Source: a virus
DNA length: 46,648 bases
Reading direction: 5' to 3' (one strand)
IMG/VR virus record: IMGVR_UViG_3300021519_000017
Coordinates: 1-46,648 of that record
Below the pieces are notes generated by a model, which made no database searches, was not told the origin of the DNA, and saw nothing but the letters and a program-made list of their open reading frames with translations. The translations under genes were made by a program, and so were the position numbers. Shown piece after piece: positions 32,928 to 39,716 of this stretch (the stretch's first letter is position 1; each line of letters starts with the position of its first letter).

Positions 32928-32986
32928 CTCTATACTCTCTTATCTACCACCCCCCTATGAAGGGGGGTAGTAAGAGGGGTATAGAG
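32928..32986. repeat. long interrupted palindrome (extended hairpin)
   Basis: CTCTATAC (32928-32935) pairs with GTATAGAG (32979-32986), CTCTTA with TAAGAG, CTA with TAG, and CCCCCC (32950-32955) with GGGGGG (32962-32967) around a TATGAA loop. The result is a ~59-base hairpin with small bulges. No T-tract follows. The gap up to the promoter at 33080 shows nothing else recognisable. Confidence 0.7.
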
Positions 32987-33079
32987 GTAGAGAGTGTTAT
33001 TACGCCGGTCTGCGGCAAGCGGGATTGGTTTGTGCTTCAGGGGGAACCCGTGGCCTGACAATGGTTGGCGCCCCGTAGA

Positions 33080-33108
33080 TTGCAGATGCGGTGGGGGTGG
33101 TGTAGGGT
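33080..33108 (+). promoter_or_regulatory. sigma70-like promoter of the 33115 gene
   Basis: TTGCAG (33080-33085), 17-base spacer, TAGGGT (33103-33108), six bases, ATG. There is no Shine-Dalgarno. Same leaderless design as the tail tube and terminase-side genes. Confidence 0.5.
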
Positions 33109-33114
33109 GGTTCG

Positions 33115-33564
33115 ATGACAGGGATCACCAGCAAGCCCGATTTAGACACGCTCAAGGACGATCTGCGGATGGGCAGGCACCGCAAGGCGTTCTCCAGCCT
33201 TAGAGCGATGCGCAGGCTCCTGGAGAGGACTACGGTGGAGTGCTACGAGGGGCATAGGCCCATGAAGGATATGGCGGCCGTCGCGGTGGCGGTAAAGGCC
33301 ATGGCCGAGATATTCGTAGCAGAGAAGACGCTGGTGGCTGCGGGCCTGGATATGGAGGAGAGCAGCGAGCATCCCTTGGGCCATGACGGCGGGATGCCCG
33401 AGCTGGCGCCCAGGAATTACCGGGCCGTTACCAAGTCGTACAAGAAGGGCACTGGCGCCCGCGGTACGCCTGTGGACGAATTTCGCGTTACAGAAGAGGG
33501 CGACGGCGGGCCGGGATCGGACCTCGTGGCGATCGCCAACGATTTGGAAAACGAAGAGTTCTAG
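33115..33564 (+). CDS. hypothetical protein
   Basis: 149 residues. Helical N-terminal two-thirds (LKDDLRMGRHRKAFSSLRAM, RRLLERTTVECYEGH, VAVAVKAMAEIFVAEKTLV) then a polar C-terminal region ending in an acidic tail (DLVAIANDLENEEF). The acidic end and helix-rich body would fit a small terminase or a DNA-processing adaptor, but the HTH expected for a small terminase is not clear and the large terminase lies 4 kb away. Apparent leaderless start at 33115. I do not assign a function. Confidence 0.65.
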   Translation: MTGITSKPDLDTLKDDLRMGRHRKAFSSLRAMRRLLERTTVECYEGHRPMKDMAAVAVAVKAMAEIFVAEKTLVAAGLDMEESSEHPLGHDGGMPELAPRNYRAVTKSYKKGTGARGTPVDEFRVTEEGDGGPGSDLVAIANDLENEEF

Positions 33565-33901
33565 CGCGCTTGGCGATATGGTTTCGAAAAGTGACCGAAA
33601 TGCTCTCGGTAGCCGGGTCGGTTTCGAGCTGCGCTACGAGTGTTATAACATACCAAAATGAGCGGGCGCTCACGTTAACGGCGTTAAGCTAACGTTGTAA
33701 ACCAAGCTTCGCCGTGGGCTATTCGGCGTTCTTCGCCTTGCCTTGGTTCAGGTAGTCCGGTCGATTTCTTTTCGGTTTTCGCGCTTTTCTTGTTGCCAGG
33801 TATGCAGCTCCATGAAATAAGCGTTATGGGCGATGCACGATCCATCGCCCGCCATCGACGGTTTGACCGTCTATTGTAGCACCATTTGAAGGATTACCAC
33901 C
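33565..33901 (+). promoter_or_regulatory. 337-base intergenic region with operator-like palindromes
   Basis: No gene is seen. The 10-bp palindrome TGTTATAACA at 33641-33650 continues as TACC. TGAGCG-GG-CGCTCA lies at 33659-33672, then ACGTTA/TAACGT arms, and further GACGG/CCGTC stem bases near the downstream gene. The same two elements (GTTATAACATACC and a TGAGCGCTCA palindrome) recur at 36158-36194. No convincing -35/-10 pair faces the next gene. Confidence 0.4.
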
Positions 33902-34654
33902 ATGATCAAAAAGCCTACGGGTTTTATCATTTACCGGGGGCCTAGCGCCCTGGACGGCAAGCCCATCGTGGCCATTGCGATATCGCGGTCGAAAAACTCA
34001 AAAACTGCGAACATGGTGCAGACTTATATCCTGCGCGCCGATATCGACCCACGCCTTGCTAATCGGACCGGCCAAGATGCCAGCATATGCGGTGCCTGCC
34101 CGCATCGTGGCTCGCCCAATAACTACGTGCATGGATTGGCCACAAACCGGACCTGTTATGTGCGCATAGATCAAGGTCCGCTTATCGTCTACAAATCCAT
34201 GTTGCGCGGCATCTATCCTATCGCCACAGGTCACAAGGCAATCGCAGCTATCGGAGCCGGTCGCATGGTCCGGATTGGCACCTATGGAGATGGCGCGGCT
34301 GTCCCGTCCTATGTATGGGATAGCCTACTGTCACAAGCTGCCGGGCATACGGCATACAGTCATCAAAGCGGCATGGTGCAGTCGACCTATGACGCAGCGC
34401 GCTATATGGTGTCGGCTGACAGCGAGAAAGCTGCACGGGCTGCATGGGCGGACGGAGCTAGGACATTCCGCGTCATTCGTGGCGTGTCTGATGTGGTCAA
34501 GGGATCAGAAATCCTGTGCCCTGCCAGTGCCGAAGCTGGTCACAGGACAACGTGCGACAAGTGCGGCTTGTGTGGTGGCGCCAGTGTCAAGGCTAAGTCG
34601 ATCGCCATCGTGGCGCACGGTTCCGGGGCTAACATGTTCAAGGCAGGGAGATAG
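33902..34654 (+). CDS. DUF7227-like cysteine-cluster protein
   Basis: 250 residues. The ordered pattern KPIVAIAISRSKNSKTANM, VQTYILRADIDP, DASICGACPHRG, CYVRIDQGPLIVYKS, GRMVRIGTYGDGAAVP, AGHTAYSHQ, then CPASAEAGHRTTCDKCGLCGG and a final IVAHGSG matches phage/plasmid proteins called DUF7227. The cysteines (CGACPH; CDKCGLC) suggest a metal site, zinc or iron-sulfur. Function is not established. ATG 33902 follows GAAGGA. The gene leads a run of small early genes and is one of the few with a conserved family, so its product may act early in host take-over (inferred). Confidence 0.75.
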   Translation: MIKKPTGFIIYRGPSALDGKPIVAIAISRSKNSKTANMVQTYILRADIDPRLANRTGQDASICGACPHRGSPNNYVHGLATNRTCYVRIDQGPLIVYKSMLRGIYPIATGHKAIAAIGAGRMVRIGTYGDGAAVPSYVWDSLLSQAAGHTAYSHQSGMVQSTYDAARYMVSADSEKAARAAWADGARTFRVIRGVSDVVKGSEILCPASAEAGHRTTCDKCGLCGGASVKAKSIAIVAHGSGANMFKAGR

Positions 34655-34658
34655 CACC

Positions 34659-34859
34659 ATGCGCACATGTTTCACGTTTCTGGACGGCGCATGGCCCGTC
34701 AAGCTTGAACAATTCGCTAACGGTAAATTCCGCGTTACTTATGGTCTACAAGTGAATAGTGGGCTGTCATATAGCCAAGCGGCCATGGAGTTAGGCGCGT
34801 GCCTCATGCATTCGGCAGCGTGTGAAGGTGACCTAGACAACAATACAGGCGAGGAGTAG
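34659..34859 (+). CDS. small hypothetical protein
   Basis: 66 residues, ATG 34659 with GCAGGGAG upstream. A longer in-frame opening lies inside the preceding gene and is not convincing. Sequence has FLDGAWPVKLEQFANGKFRV then TYGLQVNSGLSYSQAAMELG and an acidic end (EGDLDNNTGEE). Probably a soluble early protein. No family known to me. Confidence 0.58.
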   Translation: MRTCFTFLDGAWPVKLEQFANGKFRVTYGLQVNSGLSYSQAAMELGACLMHSAACEGDLDNNTGEE

Positions 34860-34863
34860 CACC

Positions 34864-35031
34864 ATGACAAAGCGTATTCACGACGATAATGATGCGGCGC
34901 CGCTGGCGCGTTTCCTCGCACGCTATAGCCCTGTTGGACCCATGCCGGTAGACGCGCTTATTGCAATGCAGGATGCTAACCAACGTCGCCCAGGTATCCT
35001 GGCGCCGCGATCTGATAAAGAGGAGGATTAG
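34864..35031 (+). CDS. small hypothetical protein
   Basis: 55 residues starting five bases after the preceding stop (the same AGGAGGAT-type ribosome site is used in this gene series). Charged N-terminus (MTKRIHDDNDAAPLARFLA), then PVGPMPVDALIAMQDANQ and an acidic tail (DKEED). Codon use is like its neighbours. No domain recognised. Its spacing and regular Shine-Dalgarno support expression. Confidence 0.5.
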   Translation: MTKRIHDDNDAAPLARFLARYSPVGPMPVDALIAMQDANQRRPGILAPRSDKEED

Positions 35032-35032
35032 G

Positions 35033-35248
35033 ATGAAACACTATTTCGAGGCCGTTATGGTCGAAAGATATGGCCGCTTTTCTGTTCTCGATACCTTTGT
35101 AGTGACTAAGCGCCGTGACGCGGACGCGGCGTATGATGCGGCGGAAAAGCTTTGCGATCTAGTGCGCAGTATGCCACAAGCGCCAGCCGCTTTTGTGCGG
35201 GAGCGTAACGGTGAGGTAACGCGCCAAATTGCGAAAGGTGAAAGATGA
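35033..35248 (+). CDS. small basic hypothetical protein
   Basis: 71 residues. ATG 35033 follows GAGGAGGA at the end of the previous gene, a very strong ribosome-binding site. KHYFEAVMVERYGRFSVLDT, then VTKRRDADAAYDAAEKLCD and a basic end: alpha/beta, soluble. Short accessory early protein of unknown role. It overlaps the next micropeptide by four bases (ATGA). Confidence 0.58.
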   Translation: MKHYFEAVMVERYGRFSVLDTFVVTKRRDADAAYDAAEKLCDLVRSMPQAPAAFVRERNGEVTRQIAKGER

Positions 35249-35337
35249 AACCGCGCCACGTCATAGAAGGCCGGGAAACACTGGCCACCTTGACAGCTAT
35301 AGCGCTGGCCATCATGGCGCTAGGCTGGGTCATGTGA
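35245..35337 (+). CDS. 30-residue single-TM micropeptide
   Basis: ATG 35245 overlaps the previous stop (ATGA). The peptide has a basic N-terminus (MKPRHVIEGRE) followed by one membrane span (TLATLTAIALAIMALGWVM). It is the last gene before a strong terminator. Such early micropeptides can target host membrane proteins, but nothing specific is known here. Confidence 0.5.
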   Translation: MKPRHVIEGRETLATLTAIALAIMALGWVM

Positions 35338-35341
35338 GAGG

Positions 35342-35369
35342 AAAGCCCGGATAACATCCGGGCTTTTTT
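35342..35369 (+). terminator. strong intrinsic terminator
   Basis: AAAGCCCGGAT (35342-35352) pairs perfectly with ATCCGGGCTTT (35356-35366), with a 3-base loop (AAC) and further T residues. It closes the 33902-35337 gene group. Confidence 0.9.
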
Positions 35370-35433
35370 CTTGCTTGCGTGCCGCGCGCCGTTGCCCTAA
35401 TTATGGGGCGAGCAAACTTGAAGGGAGATTGAA

Positions 35434-35577
35434 ATGGAAGCTTTGCTAATTGCTACTTTCGGTTTTTTCGGCATCGCCTTTATTCTTGGCATGTGCATTG
35501 TAGAAATGCACGAAAGCGCCAAGCATCAGCGCTGGATCGAAGAAAACAATGCCCGCCGCTTTGCCAAGGGGGAATAG
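35434..35577 (+). CDS. 47-residue single-TM protein
   Basis: ATG 35434 with AAGGGAG eight bases upstream. The N-terminal half is one membrane helix (LLIATFGFFGIAFILGMCIV), followed by a charged cytoplasmic helix (HESAKHQRWIEENNARRFAK). Likely an inner-membrane protein with its C-terminus inside. Unknown function. It stands at the head of the next small-gene unit after the terminator. Confidence 0.55.
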   Translation: MEALLIATFGFFGIAFILGMCIVEMHESAKHQRWIEENNARRFAKGE

Positions 35578-35580
35578 GCT

Positions 35581-35784
35581 ATGCGTTTCCAAGATTTGGC
35601 CATAGGGCAGCGCTTCGATTGGATCAACGACGAGCGATCCGCCTTCACCTGTAATTCGTATTTCAAGCGCTGCGTTAAGACGAGCGCACGCAAATATGAA
35701 AGCATAGACGGGAAAGACAAGCTTACAGTAGGCAGCATCAAGGCGATTGTGCGCCATGTCGGCCCCGCGCCCTCAATTGATTGA
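35581..35784 (+). CDS. small hypothetical protein
   Basis: 67 residues. GGGGGAA precedes the ATG, which lies three bases after the previous stop. MRFQDLAIGQRFDWINDERS, then YFKRCVKTSARKYESIDGKD resembles short beta-barrel-like phage proteins that begin 'M-x-F-x-D-L-x-x-G-x-x-F', common in phage early regions without known activity. It ends VRHVGPAPSID. Confidence 0.6.
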   Translation: MRFQDLAIGQRFDWINDERSAFTCNSYFKRCVKTSARKYESIDGKDKLTVGSIKAIVRHVGPAPSID

Positions 35785-35797
35785 CCGGAGATTTAGC

Positions 35798-35974
35798 ATG
35801 TCGAATGTTACAGAATGTTACAAAGCCCCGGAGGGTGCCGTTCCCAAGCCGGACAATAGTCCGTTTTCGGAACTAATTTTGGGGATTGCCTTCTATTGCC
35901 TGACAGCGGACGCAAACGAAGAGGGCTATCAACAGGGGCTTAAAGACGCAGCTTGGGAGCGAGACGAATACTAG
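35798..35974 (+). CDS. small hypothetical protein
   Basis: 58 residues from ATG 35798 with GGAG upstream. A longer frame would overlap the previous gene. SELILGIAFYCLTADANEEG is partly hydrophobic, followed by a charged end (DAAWERDEY). It precedes a terminator, closing this small unit. No family recognised. Confidence 0.5.
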   Translation: MSNVTECYKAPEGAVPKPDNSPFSELILGIAFYCLTADANEEGYQQGLKDAAWERDEY

Positions 35975-35998
35975 TCCAGCTCCACCACATCTAGCCTG

Positions 35999-36025
35999 GC
36001 CCCCGCTTATCGGGGGCTTTTCTTT
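35999..36025 (+). terminator. intrinsic terminator
   Basis: GCCCCCG (35999-36005) pairs with CGGGGGC (36011-36017), 5-base loop, followed by TTTTCTTT. It ends the early small-gene region. Confidence 0.88.
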
Positions 36026-36310
36026 GCCTGCGATCTGGCCGCAATGGGCTAAGCCATTGATACCATTGGCTTTCATAACGATCACCGGCCAACAATACCG
36101 CATAAGATGCATTACGGCATATCTAACACCCCAGGCGGTTAGGCTGGCCATTAGTAAGTGAGCGCTCACCCCGCATGCAACGTTATAACATACCCCGTCT
36201 GAAATCTGGCCGATCGAGAAAGGGGTATGCCCGGCGTAAGATGGGTCCCCAGCCGCCGCCCTATGGCGATCAGATATATAATAGGATTTTTTGAAATCGA
36301 AGATGAACTA
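36026..36310 (+). promoter_or_regulatory. intergenic region with motif repeat and operator-like palindrome
   Basis: About 285 bases with no convincing gene. It holds one TAAGCCATTGATA (36050-36062), flanked by CAATGG and CCATTG words. The perfect 12-bp palindrome GTGAGCGCTCAC lies at 36158-36169 and GTTATAACATACC at 36182-36194. An isolated TATAAT at 36277-36282 lacks a -35 and may be fortuitous. Confidence 0.45.
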
Positions 36311-36339
36311 TGGACAGAACACGTTATGCGATGTATATT
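36311..36339 (+). promoter_or_regulatory. sigma70-like promoter of the second HNH gene
   Basis: TGGACA (36311-36316), 17-base spacer, TATATT (36334-36339), six bases, ATG at 36346. No Shine-Dalgarno. The same leaderless layout as other rightward genes. Confidence 0.6.
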
Positions 36340-36345
36340 AGATAG

Positions 36346-36873
36346 ATGGCAACTGCATTCCCCGTCACTGTTATGCGACAAAAATTACTCGATCGCTCCG
36401 AAGTCATGTGGGACACGGGGTGTCGAGAGTGGTTAGGCGCAAAGAACGAAAACGGCTACGGCCGGGTTTGGGACGGCGAGCGCCTGGTCTACACCCACCG
36501 CGCGATGTGGGAGGCAGAACACGGCCCGATCCCGCTGGGTATGAGTATTTGTCATACGTGTGACAACCCCCGCTGTATCGAGCTGGAGCATCTGTTCTGC
36601 GCCACGCACCAAGAGAACATGAAAGACTGTGACGTCAAGAGGCGCCGCAAAAACGGAGCCGCAAAGCGCCGCGGCCAGCCCAGCCCGGTCCGGGGCGCCA
36701 AGCACGTAAAGTCCCGCGCAACCGAGGAGCAGGTACGCGCCATTCTGATGGACAATCGCCCGGCCAAGGATATTGCGGTCGAATACGGAATTTCGGTCAG
36801 CCTGGTCTACGGGATACGCAATGGCCGCAACTGGGGATGGCTGAAAGCGGAGTTGGACGCCAGCCAGTTCTAG
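36346..36873 (+). CDS. HNH endonuclease with C-terminal HTH
   Basis: 175 residues. It begins with a WLGAKNENGYGRV block (NUMOD-like/HNH_3 family opening). The HNH core is HTCDNPRCIELEHLFCATHQENMKD, here described as H-x2-C...C-x4-EH...N. The C-terminal part (KDIAVEYGISVSLVYGIRNG) is a helix-turn-helix DNA-binding module. This is the typical phage homing endonuclease with an added recognition domain. It has its own promoter and stands between early and late regions, so it is likely a mobile insertion. Its target is probably in related phages at this position (inferred). Confidence 0.85.
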   Translation: MATAFPVTVMRQKLLDRSEVMWDTGCREWLGAKNENGYGRVWDGERLVYTHRAMWEAEHGPIPLGMSICHTCDNPRCIELEHLFCATHQENMKDCDVKRRRKNGAAKRRGQPSPVRGAKHVKSRATEEQVRAILMDNRPAKDIAVEYGISVSLVYGIRNGRNWGWLKAELDASQF

Positions 36874-36883
36874 ATGCTATACT
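36853..36883 (+). promoter_or_regulatory. extended -10 promoter of the late packaging unit
   Basis: TTGGAC (36853-36858), 19-base spacer, TG-C-TATACT (hexamer 36878-36883), six bases, ATG at 36890. The near-consensus extended -10 should be active with host polymerase. Leaderless. Confidence 0.65.
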
Positions 36884-36889
36884 GGTAGC

Positions 36890-37162
36890 ATGGCCAAGAC
36901 CCCGAAGTTCGAAATGCCGACCCGCATTGTGCGCATCCGCTGGGAAGACGCATCCAGCCAGGAGAGCGGCGGGTGGACGCCGTGGGAGGAGATACAGGCA
37001 TCAGGCCCGGCGTTGATACAGTCGGTGGGCTTCGTGGCCAAGGAGACGGAGAAGTTCATCGTCCTAGTGGCCTCGATCTGCGAGGAGGACGGTTCGTCGG
37101 GCGGTGATGTCTGCGTACCGAAGGCGTACATCGTAGGTGAGATAGAGGAGATGGTAAAGTGA
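36890..37162 (+). CDS. conserved phage hypothetical protein
   Basis: 90 residues. PTRIVRIRWEDASSQESGGW then ALIQSVGFVAKETEKFIVLV and VCVPKAYIVGEIEEMVK: a small beta-rich protein of a kind common in podovirus and siphovirus genomes next to the terminase. No function known. Apparent leaderless start at 36890. The stop overlaps the next start by four bases (GTGA). Confidence 0.65.
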   Translation: MAKTPKFEMPTRIVRIRWEDASSQESGGWTPWEEIQASGPALIQSVGFVAKETEKFIVLVASICEEDGSSGGDVCVPKAYIVGEIEEMVK

Positions 37163-37317
37163 CGGAAGAGGACAAGCAAGAACTTATGGAGCGTGCCGTG
37201 GCCGCGCTGGAGAAGCTGGCCGACCGGCCGGTGGTCCTGCCCAATGGCTACGTATGGGACGAGCAGACCAAGAACTGGGCGCACCCTGACGCATATGCGG
37301 GGCGGCGTAGCTCTTGA
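37159..37317 (+). CDS. small hypothetical protein upstream of terminase
   Basis: 52 residues, GTG 37159 overlapping the preceding stop, and the end overlaps the TTG of the terminase by four bases. A charged helix (EEDKQELMERAVAALEKLAD) is followed by RPVVLPNGYVWDEQTKNW. Its position matches that of small terminase or terminase-accessory genes, but the length and absence of an HTH make that assignment unsafe. Confidence 0.5.
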   Translation: MTEEDKQELMERAVAALEKLADRPVVLPNGYVWDEQTKNWAHPDAYAGRRSS

Positions 37318-38765
37318 GCCTCATTGCCAAGGTCGCCGCGATCGTTAAGGCGACGCAGAACTCCCGCATCGTCGACCTACCCGAGGACATCCGCGAGCTG
37401 ACGCGCTTCATCCCGCGCCCCCTACAGGGGGAAATGTACGCGCGCATGAAGCGCTTCAACTCGTGGGTGGTGCATCGCCGCTTCGGGAAGTCCGTCCTGG
37501 CCGTGAACGCCTTGGGCGAGAAGGCGATCGAGTGCCCATTCTCCAACGGGCGGTATGCCTACCTGGCCCCAACCTACGACATGGCGAGGAACATTGCATG
37601 GACCTACCTGAAAGACTTCGCGGATCGTATCCCCACAGCGGAAAAGATGGAGAGCAAACTTACTGTCGAACTTCCCACCCGGATGGGTGGGCGTGCGCAG
37701 ATTGCCCTGTACGGGACCGACACACCGAAGCAGCGCCTACGTGGCATGTACCTGGACGGTGTCGTATTCGACGAGTGGGCGCAGATACCCCCGCACGTCT
37801 GGACGCAGCAAGTCCGCCCGATGCTGTCGGACGTAAACCGTAACGGCTTCGATAATCGCCTGGACCCGAACCAGTGGGCGATCTTCATGACCACCCCGTT
37901 CGGCCGCAACCACGCCCATCACATGCACCGCCGCGCCGAGTTGTGGGCGCAAGGGCTGGGTGCTAAGATGGGTGGCGGCGAGATCGACAGCGCCGCGGGC
38001 GACGAGCTTGTATTCCGTAGTGACTGGGCCGCGGAACTTTGGAAGGCCAGCCAGACCGGCGTTCTCAACAAAGAGGAACTACGTCTGGCCAAGATGGACA
38101 TGAACGATGACGACGCCTACGAGCAGGAGTACGAGTGTTCTTGGGACGCCGCCGTCAAGGGAGCAATCTACGCCAAGCAGTTGGCCGAGCTTAAGGATCG
38201 TGACCGGATTAGGGTCGTGCCCTACAATCCTCTCCTCCCGGTACACACCGGATGGGACCTTGGTTTTGACGACTGCACTGCCATCTGGTTCGTACAATGT
38301 GTCGCTAACGAAGTGCGGGTCATCGATTACTATGAAGCTAGCGGAGCTGCGCTAGACCACTACGCAGACGTTCTGGAGAAGAAGGGGTATCGATATGGAA
38401 GACACTACTGGCCGCACGATGTCGAAGTCACCGAGCTTGGCTCTGGCAAGTCGCGGGCATCCGTACTCCGTGCCCTTGGAGTTCGCGGCGTCACTGTACC
38501 GCGCGCCAACGTGGAGGATGGCATTGCTGCGGTACGAATGCTTCTGCCGCGATGCATCTTCGACGCCAGCAGCACGCAAGATGGCCTTGACCGCGTGGCT
38601 CTGTACCACCGAGAGTATGATGAACGGCAGCAGGTATTCCGGCAAAAGCCCAAGCACGATTGGACGTCTCACAGTGCGGATGCACTGAGGACCTTGGCCA
38701 TGGGCCTACGTAAGTTCGCCCCGGAAGCAGGACAGGACCACTACCAGTCCAGCGCTATAATGTAG
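37314..38765 (+). CDS. terminase large subunit
   Basis: 483 residues from TTG 37314. The N-terminal ATPase has Walker A HRRFGKS (54-60), Walker B VFDEWAQ (D153-E154) and a coupling region near FMTTPFGRN. The C-terminal RNase H-like nuclease has D in GWDLGFDDCTAI, a second acidic site near HDVEVTELGSGK, and D in HDWTSHSADALR. It would dock on the portal and pump DNA, cutting concatemers. In circular V it lies upstream of the portal, separated by seven small genes and the fibre pair. No neighbouring gene is a clear small subunit. Confidence 0.93.
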   Translation: MSLIAKVAAIVKATQNSRIVDLPEDIRELTRFIPRPLQGEMYARMKRFNSWVVHRRFGKSVLAVNALGEKAIECPFSNGRYAYLAPTYDMARNIAWTYLKDFADRIPTAEKMESKLTVELPTRMGGRAQIALYGTDTPKQRLRGMYLDGVVFDEWAQIPPHVWTQQVRPMLSDVNRNGFDNRLDPNQWAIFMTTPFGRNHAHHMHRRAELWAQGLGAKMGGGEIDSAAGDELVFRSDWAAELWKASQTGVLNKEELRLAKMDMNDDDAYEQEYECSWDAAVKGAIYAKQLAELKDRDRIRVVPYNPLLPVHTGWDLGFDDCTAIWFVQCVANEVRVIDYYEASGAALDHYADVLEKKGYRYGRHYWPHDVEVTELGSGKSRASVLRALGVRGVTVPRANVEDGIAAVRMLLPRCIFDASSTQDGLDRVALYHREYDERQQVFRQKPKHDWTSHSADALRTLAMGLRKFAPEAGQDHYQSSAIM

Positions 38766-38774
38766 GAGGGTGAC

Positions 38775-38888
38775 ATGTATTACTTCTGGTTGGGCCGCGA
38801 GGCCGAGGAATTGAACGACACCCCAACGCTGAGCGAGCTTATCGCGCGGTGGTACGCCAGACGTATGGGCTGTAATGCAGTTTCGTAA
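38775..38888 (+). CDS. 37-residue micropeptide
   Basis: ATG 38775 follows AGGAGGGTGAC, a strong ribosome-binding site, nine bases after the terminase stop. Sequence MYYFWLGREAEELNDTPTLS then ELIARWYARRMGCNAVS: amphipathic helix, no TM. The next gene starts inside it. Unknown role. The good initiation signal supports expression. Confidence 0.5.
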   Translation: MYYFWLGREAEELNDTPTLSELIARWYARRMGCNAVS

Positions 38889-39396
38889 CGCGACCGGCGC
38901 GGAAATGCTGATCGCCCACTGCGTATGGGGCAACCACCTGTGGGCGGGCCTCAAGGGCGTCAGGATCGTGGATGATTACTTCAGGAGTGAATATGTCGAA
39001 GAACTCGTCACCCAATGGGGCTTCACCCGCCCAACTGGACCTGTTCATTCCGGAAGACCGGCTTTCGTCTCAGACGCTAGCGCCGCATACGCCTTTCTAT
39101 TTGCCCCCCAGTCCGCGGGCGCTGCGCAGTTATGCCATGAGATTGGGCATGCCGTTCACGACCGCTTATACCCCGCCAGCCGGGACTGGGGCCACGAGCA
39201 GGCCGAAGCCTTCGCGCTACTAGCCGACGTGAACGCTGGCCGGTGGCGTACCCTGGAGCCGCCCGAGCGTGCCTCGTTCGCCGCCCACATGCGGGGGTGC
39301 AGGAACAATCCCGGCTACGAGCGCGCCTTGCGCTGGGCGTTCTCGTTGCGTAAACTCAAGCTGAAGGAACAGATGGATGCCATTGCCCAAGGATGA
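38875..39396 (+). CDS. ImmA/IrrE-like zincin metallopeptidase
   Basis: 173 residues. The zinc motif is CHEIGHAVHD (H-E-x-x-H around residues 88-92), and a third-ligand helix follows about 20 residues later (GHEQAEAFALLADV, a Glu in the E-x-x-A-x-x-FA form of ImmA/IrrE proteins). Such peptidases cleave or bind repressors and regulators. A phage copy beside the terminase could act on a host or prophage regulator, or could be a virion-associated protease. ATG 38875 lies within the micropeptide before it. The fold call is from the motif, the substrate is unknown. Confidence 0.68.
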   Translation: MQFRNATGAEMLIAHCVWGNHLWAGLKGVRIVDDYFRSEYVEELVTQWGFTRPTGPVHSGRPAFVSDASAAYAFLFAPQSAGAAQLCHEIGHAVHDRLYPASRDWGHEQAEAFALLADVNAGRWRTLEPPERASFAAHMRGCRNNPGYERALRWAFSLRKLKLKEQMDAIAQG

Positions 39397-39532
39397 ATTT
39401 GCTACCTGTGACGACTGCGGGTGGAACGGGACCGTCAAAGAGCTTCTTCCCAACCCGCGATCCCCGATCCCGGATTGCTGTCCCGCGTGCGGCTCCCCGG
39501 AAACCTGGTGGCCGAGCGCCAGTCATGGATAA
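39377..39532 (+). CDS. 51-residue zinc-ribbon protein
   Basis: ATG 39377 lies in the last codons of the zincin gene. Two CxxC pairs (CDDCGW near residue 11 and CCPACGS near 34) form a zinc ribbon, and the chain ends ETWWPSASHG. Small zinc ribbons of this kind in phages may contact host polymerase or nucleic acid, but no particular family is evident. It overlaps the following gene by eight bases. Confidence 0.68.
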   Translation: MPLPKDEFATCDDCGWNGTVKELLPNPRSPIPDCCPACGSPETWWPSASHG

Positions 39533-39716
39533 CAACGGTGCGTACCGCGAAGGGTACTACGACAAGTACCACCGCCCTGAAAGCCAGTATTTGAGGGACT
39601 GCGTCTGCAAGATTGATAAGCAGGTAAAGTTCATCTTGGCCGAAAGGGACGCCATGGTGAAAGCGTATATGGGGTACGAAACCCTGTACGACGCGCAGAA
39701 AAGACGCCATGGCTGA
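39525..39716 (+). CDS. small hypothetical protein
   Basis: 63 residues from ATG 39525, overlapping the zinc-ribbon gene and, at the end, the next gene (eight bases each). Tyr/Arg-rich start (NNGAYREGYYDKYHRPESQY), then a helix (DKQVKFILAERDAMVKAYMG). Unknown. The chain of overlaps shows co-translation in the late unit. Confidence 0.58.
   Translation: MDNNGAYREGYYDKYHRPESQYLRDCVCKIDKQVKFILAERDAMVKAYMGYETLYDAQKRRHG

Noticed and set aside
33115-33564. Small terminase subunit
   Set aside because: Helical with acidic tail, but no clear HTH, and it is 3.7 kb from the large subunit.
36227-36436. 69-residue ORF before the second HNH gene
   Set aside because: Overlaps the HNH start out of frame, crosses the HNH promoter and has no ribosome site.
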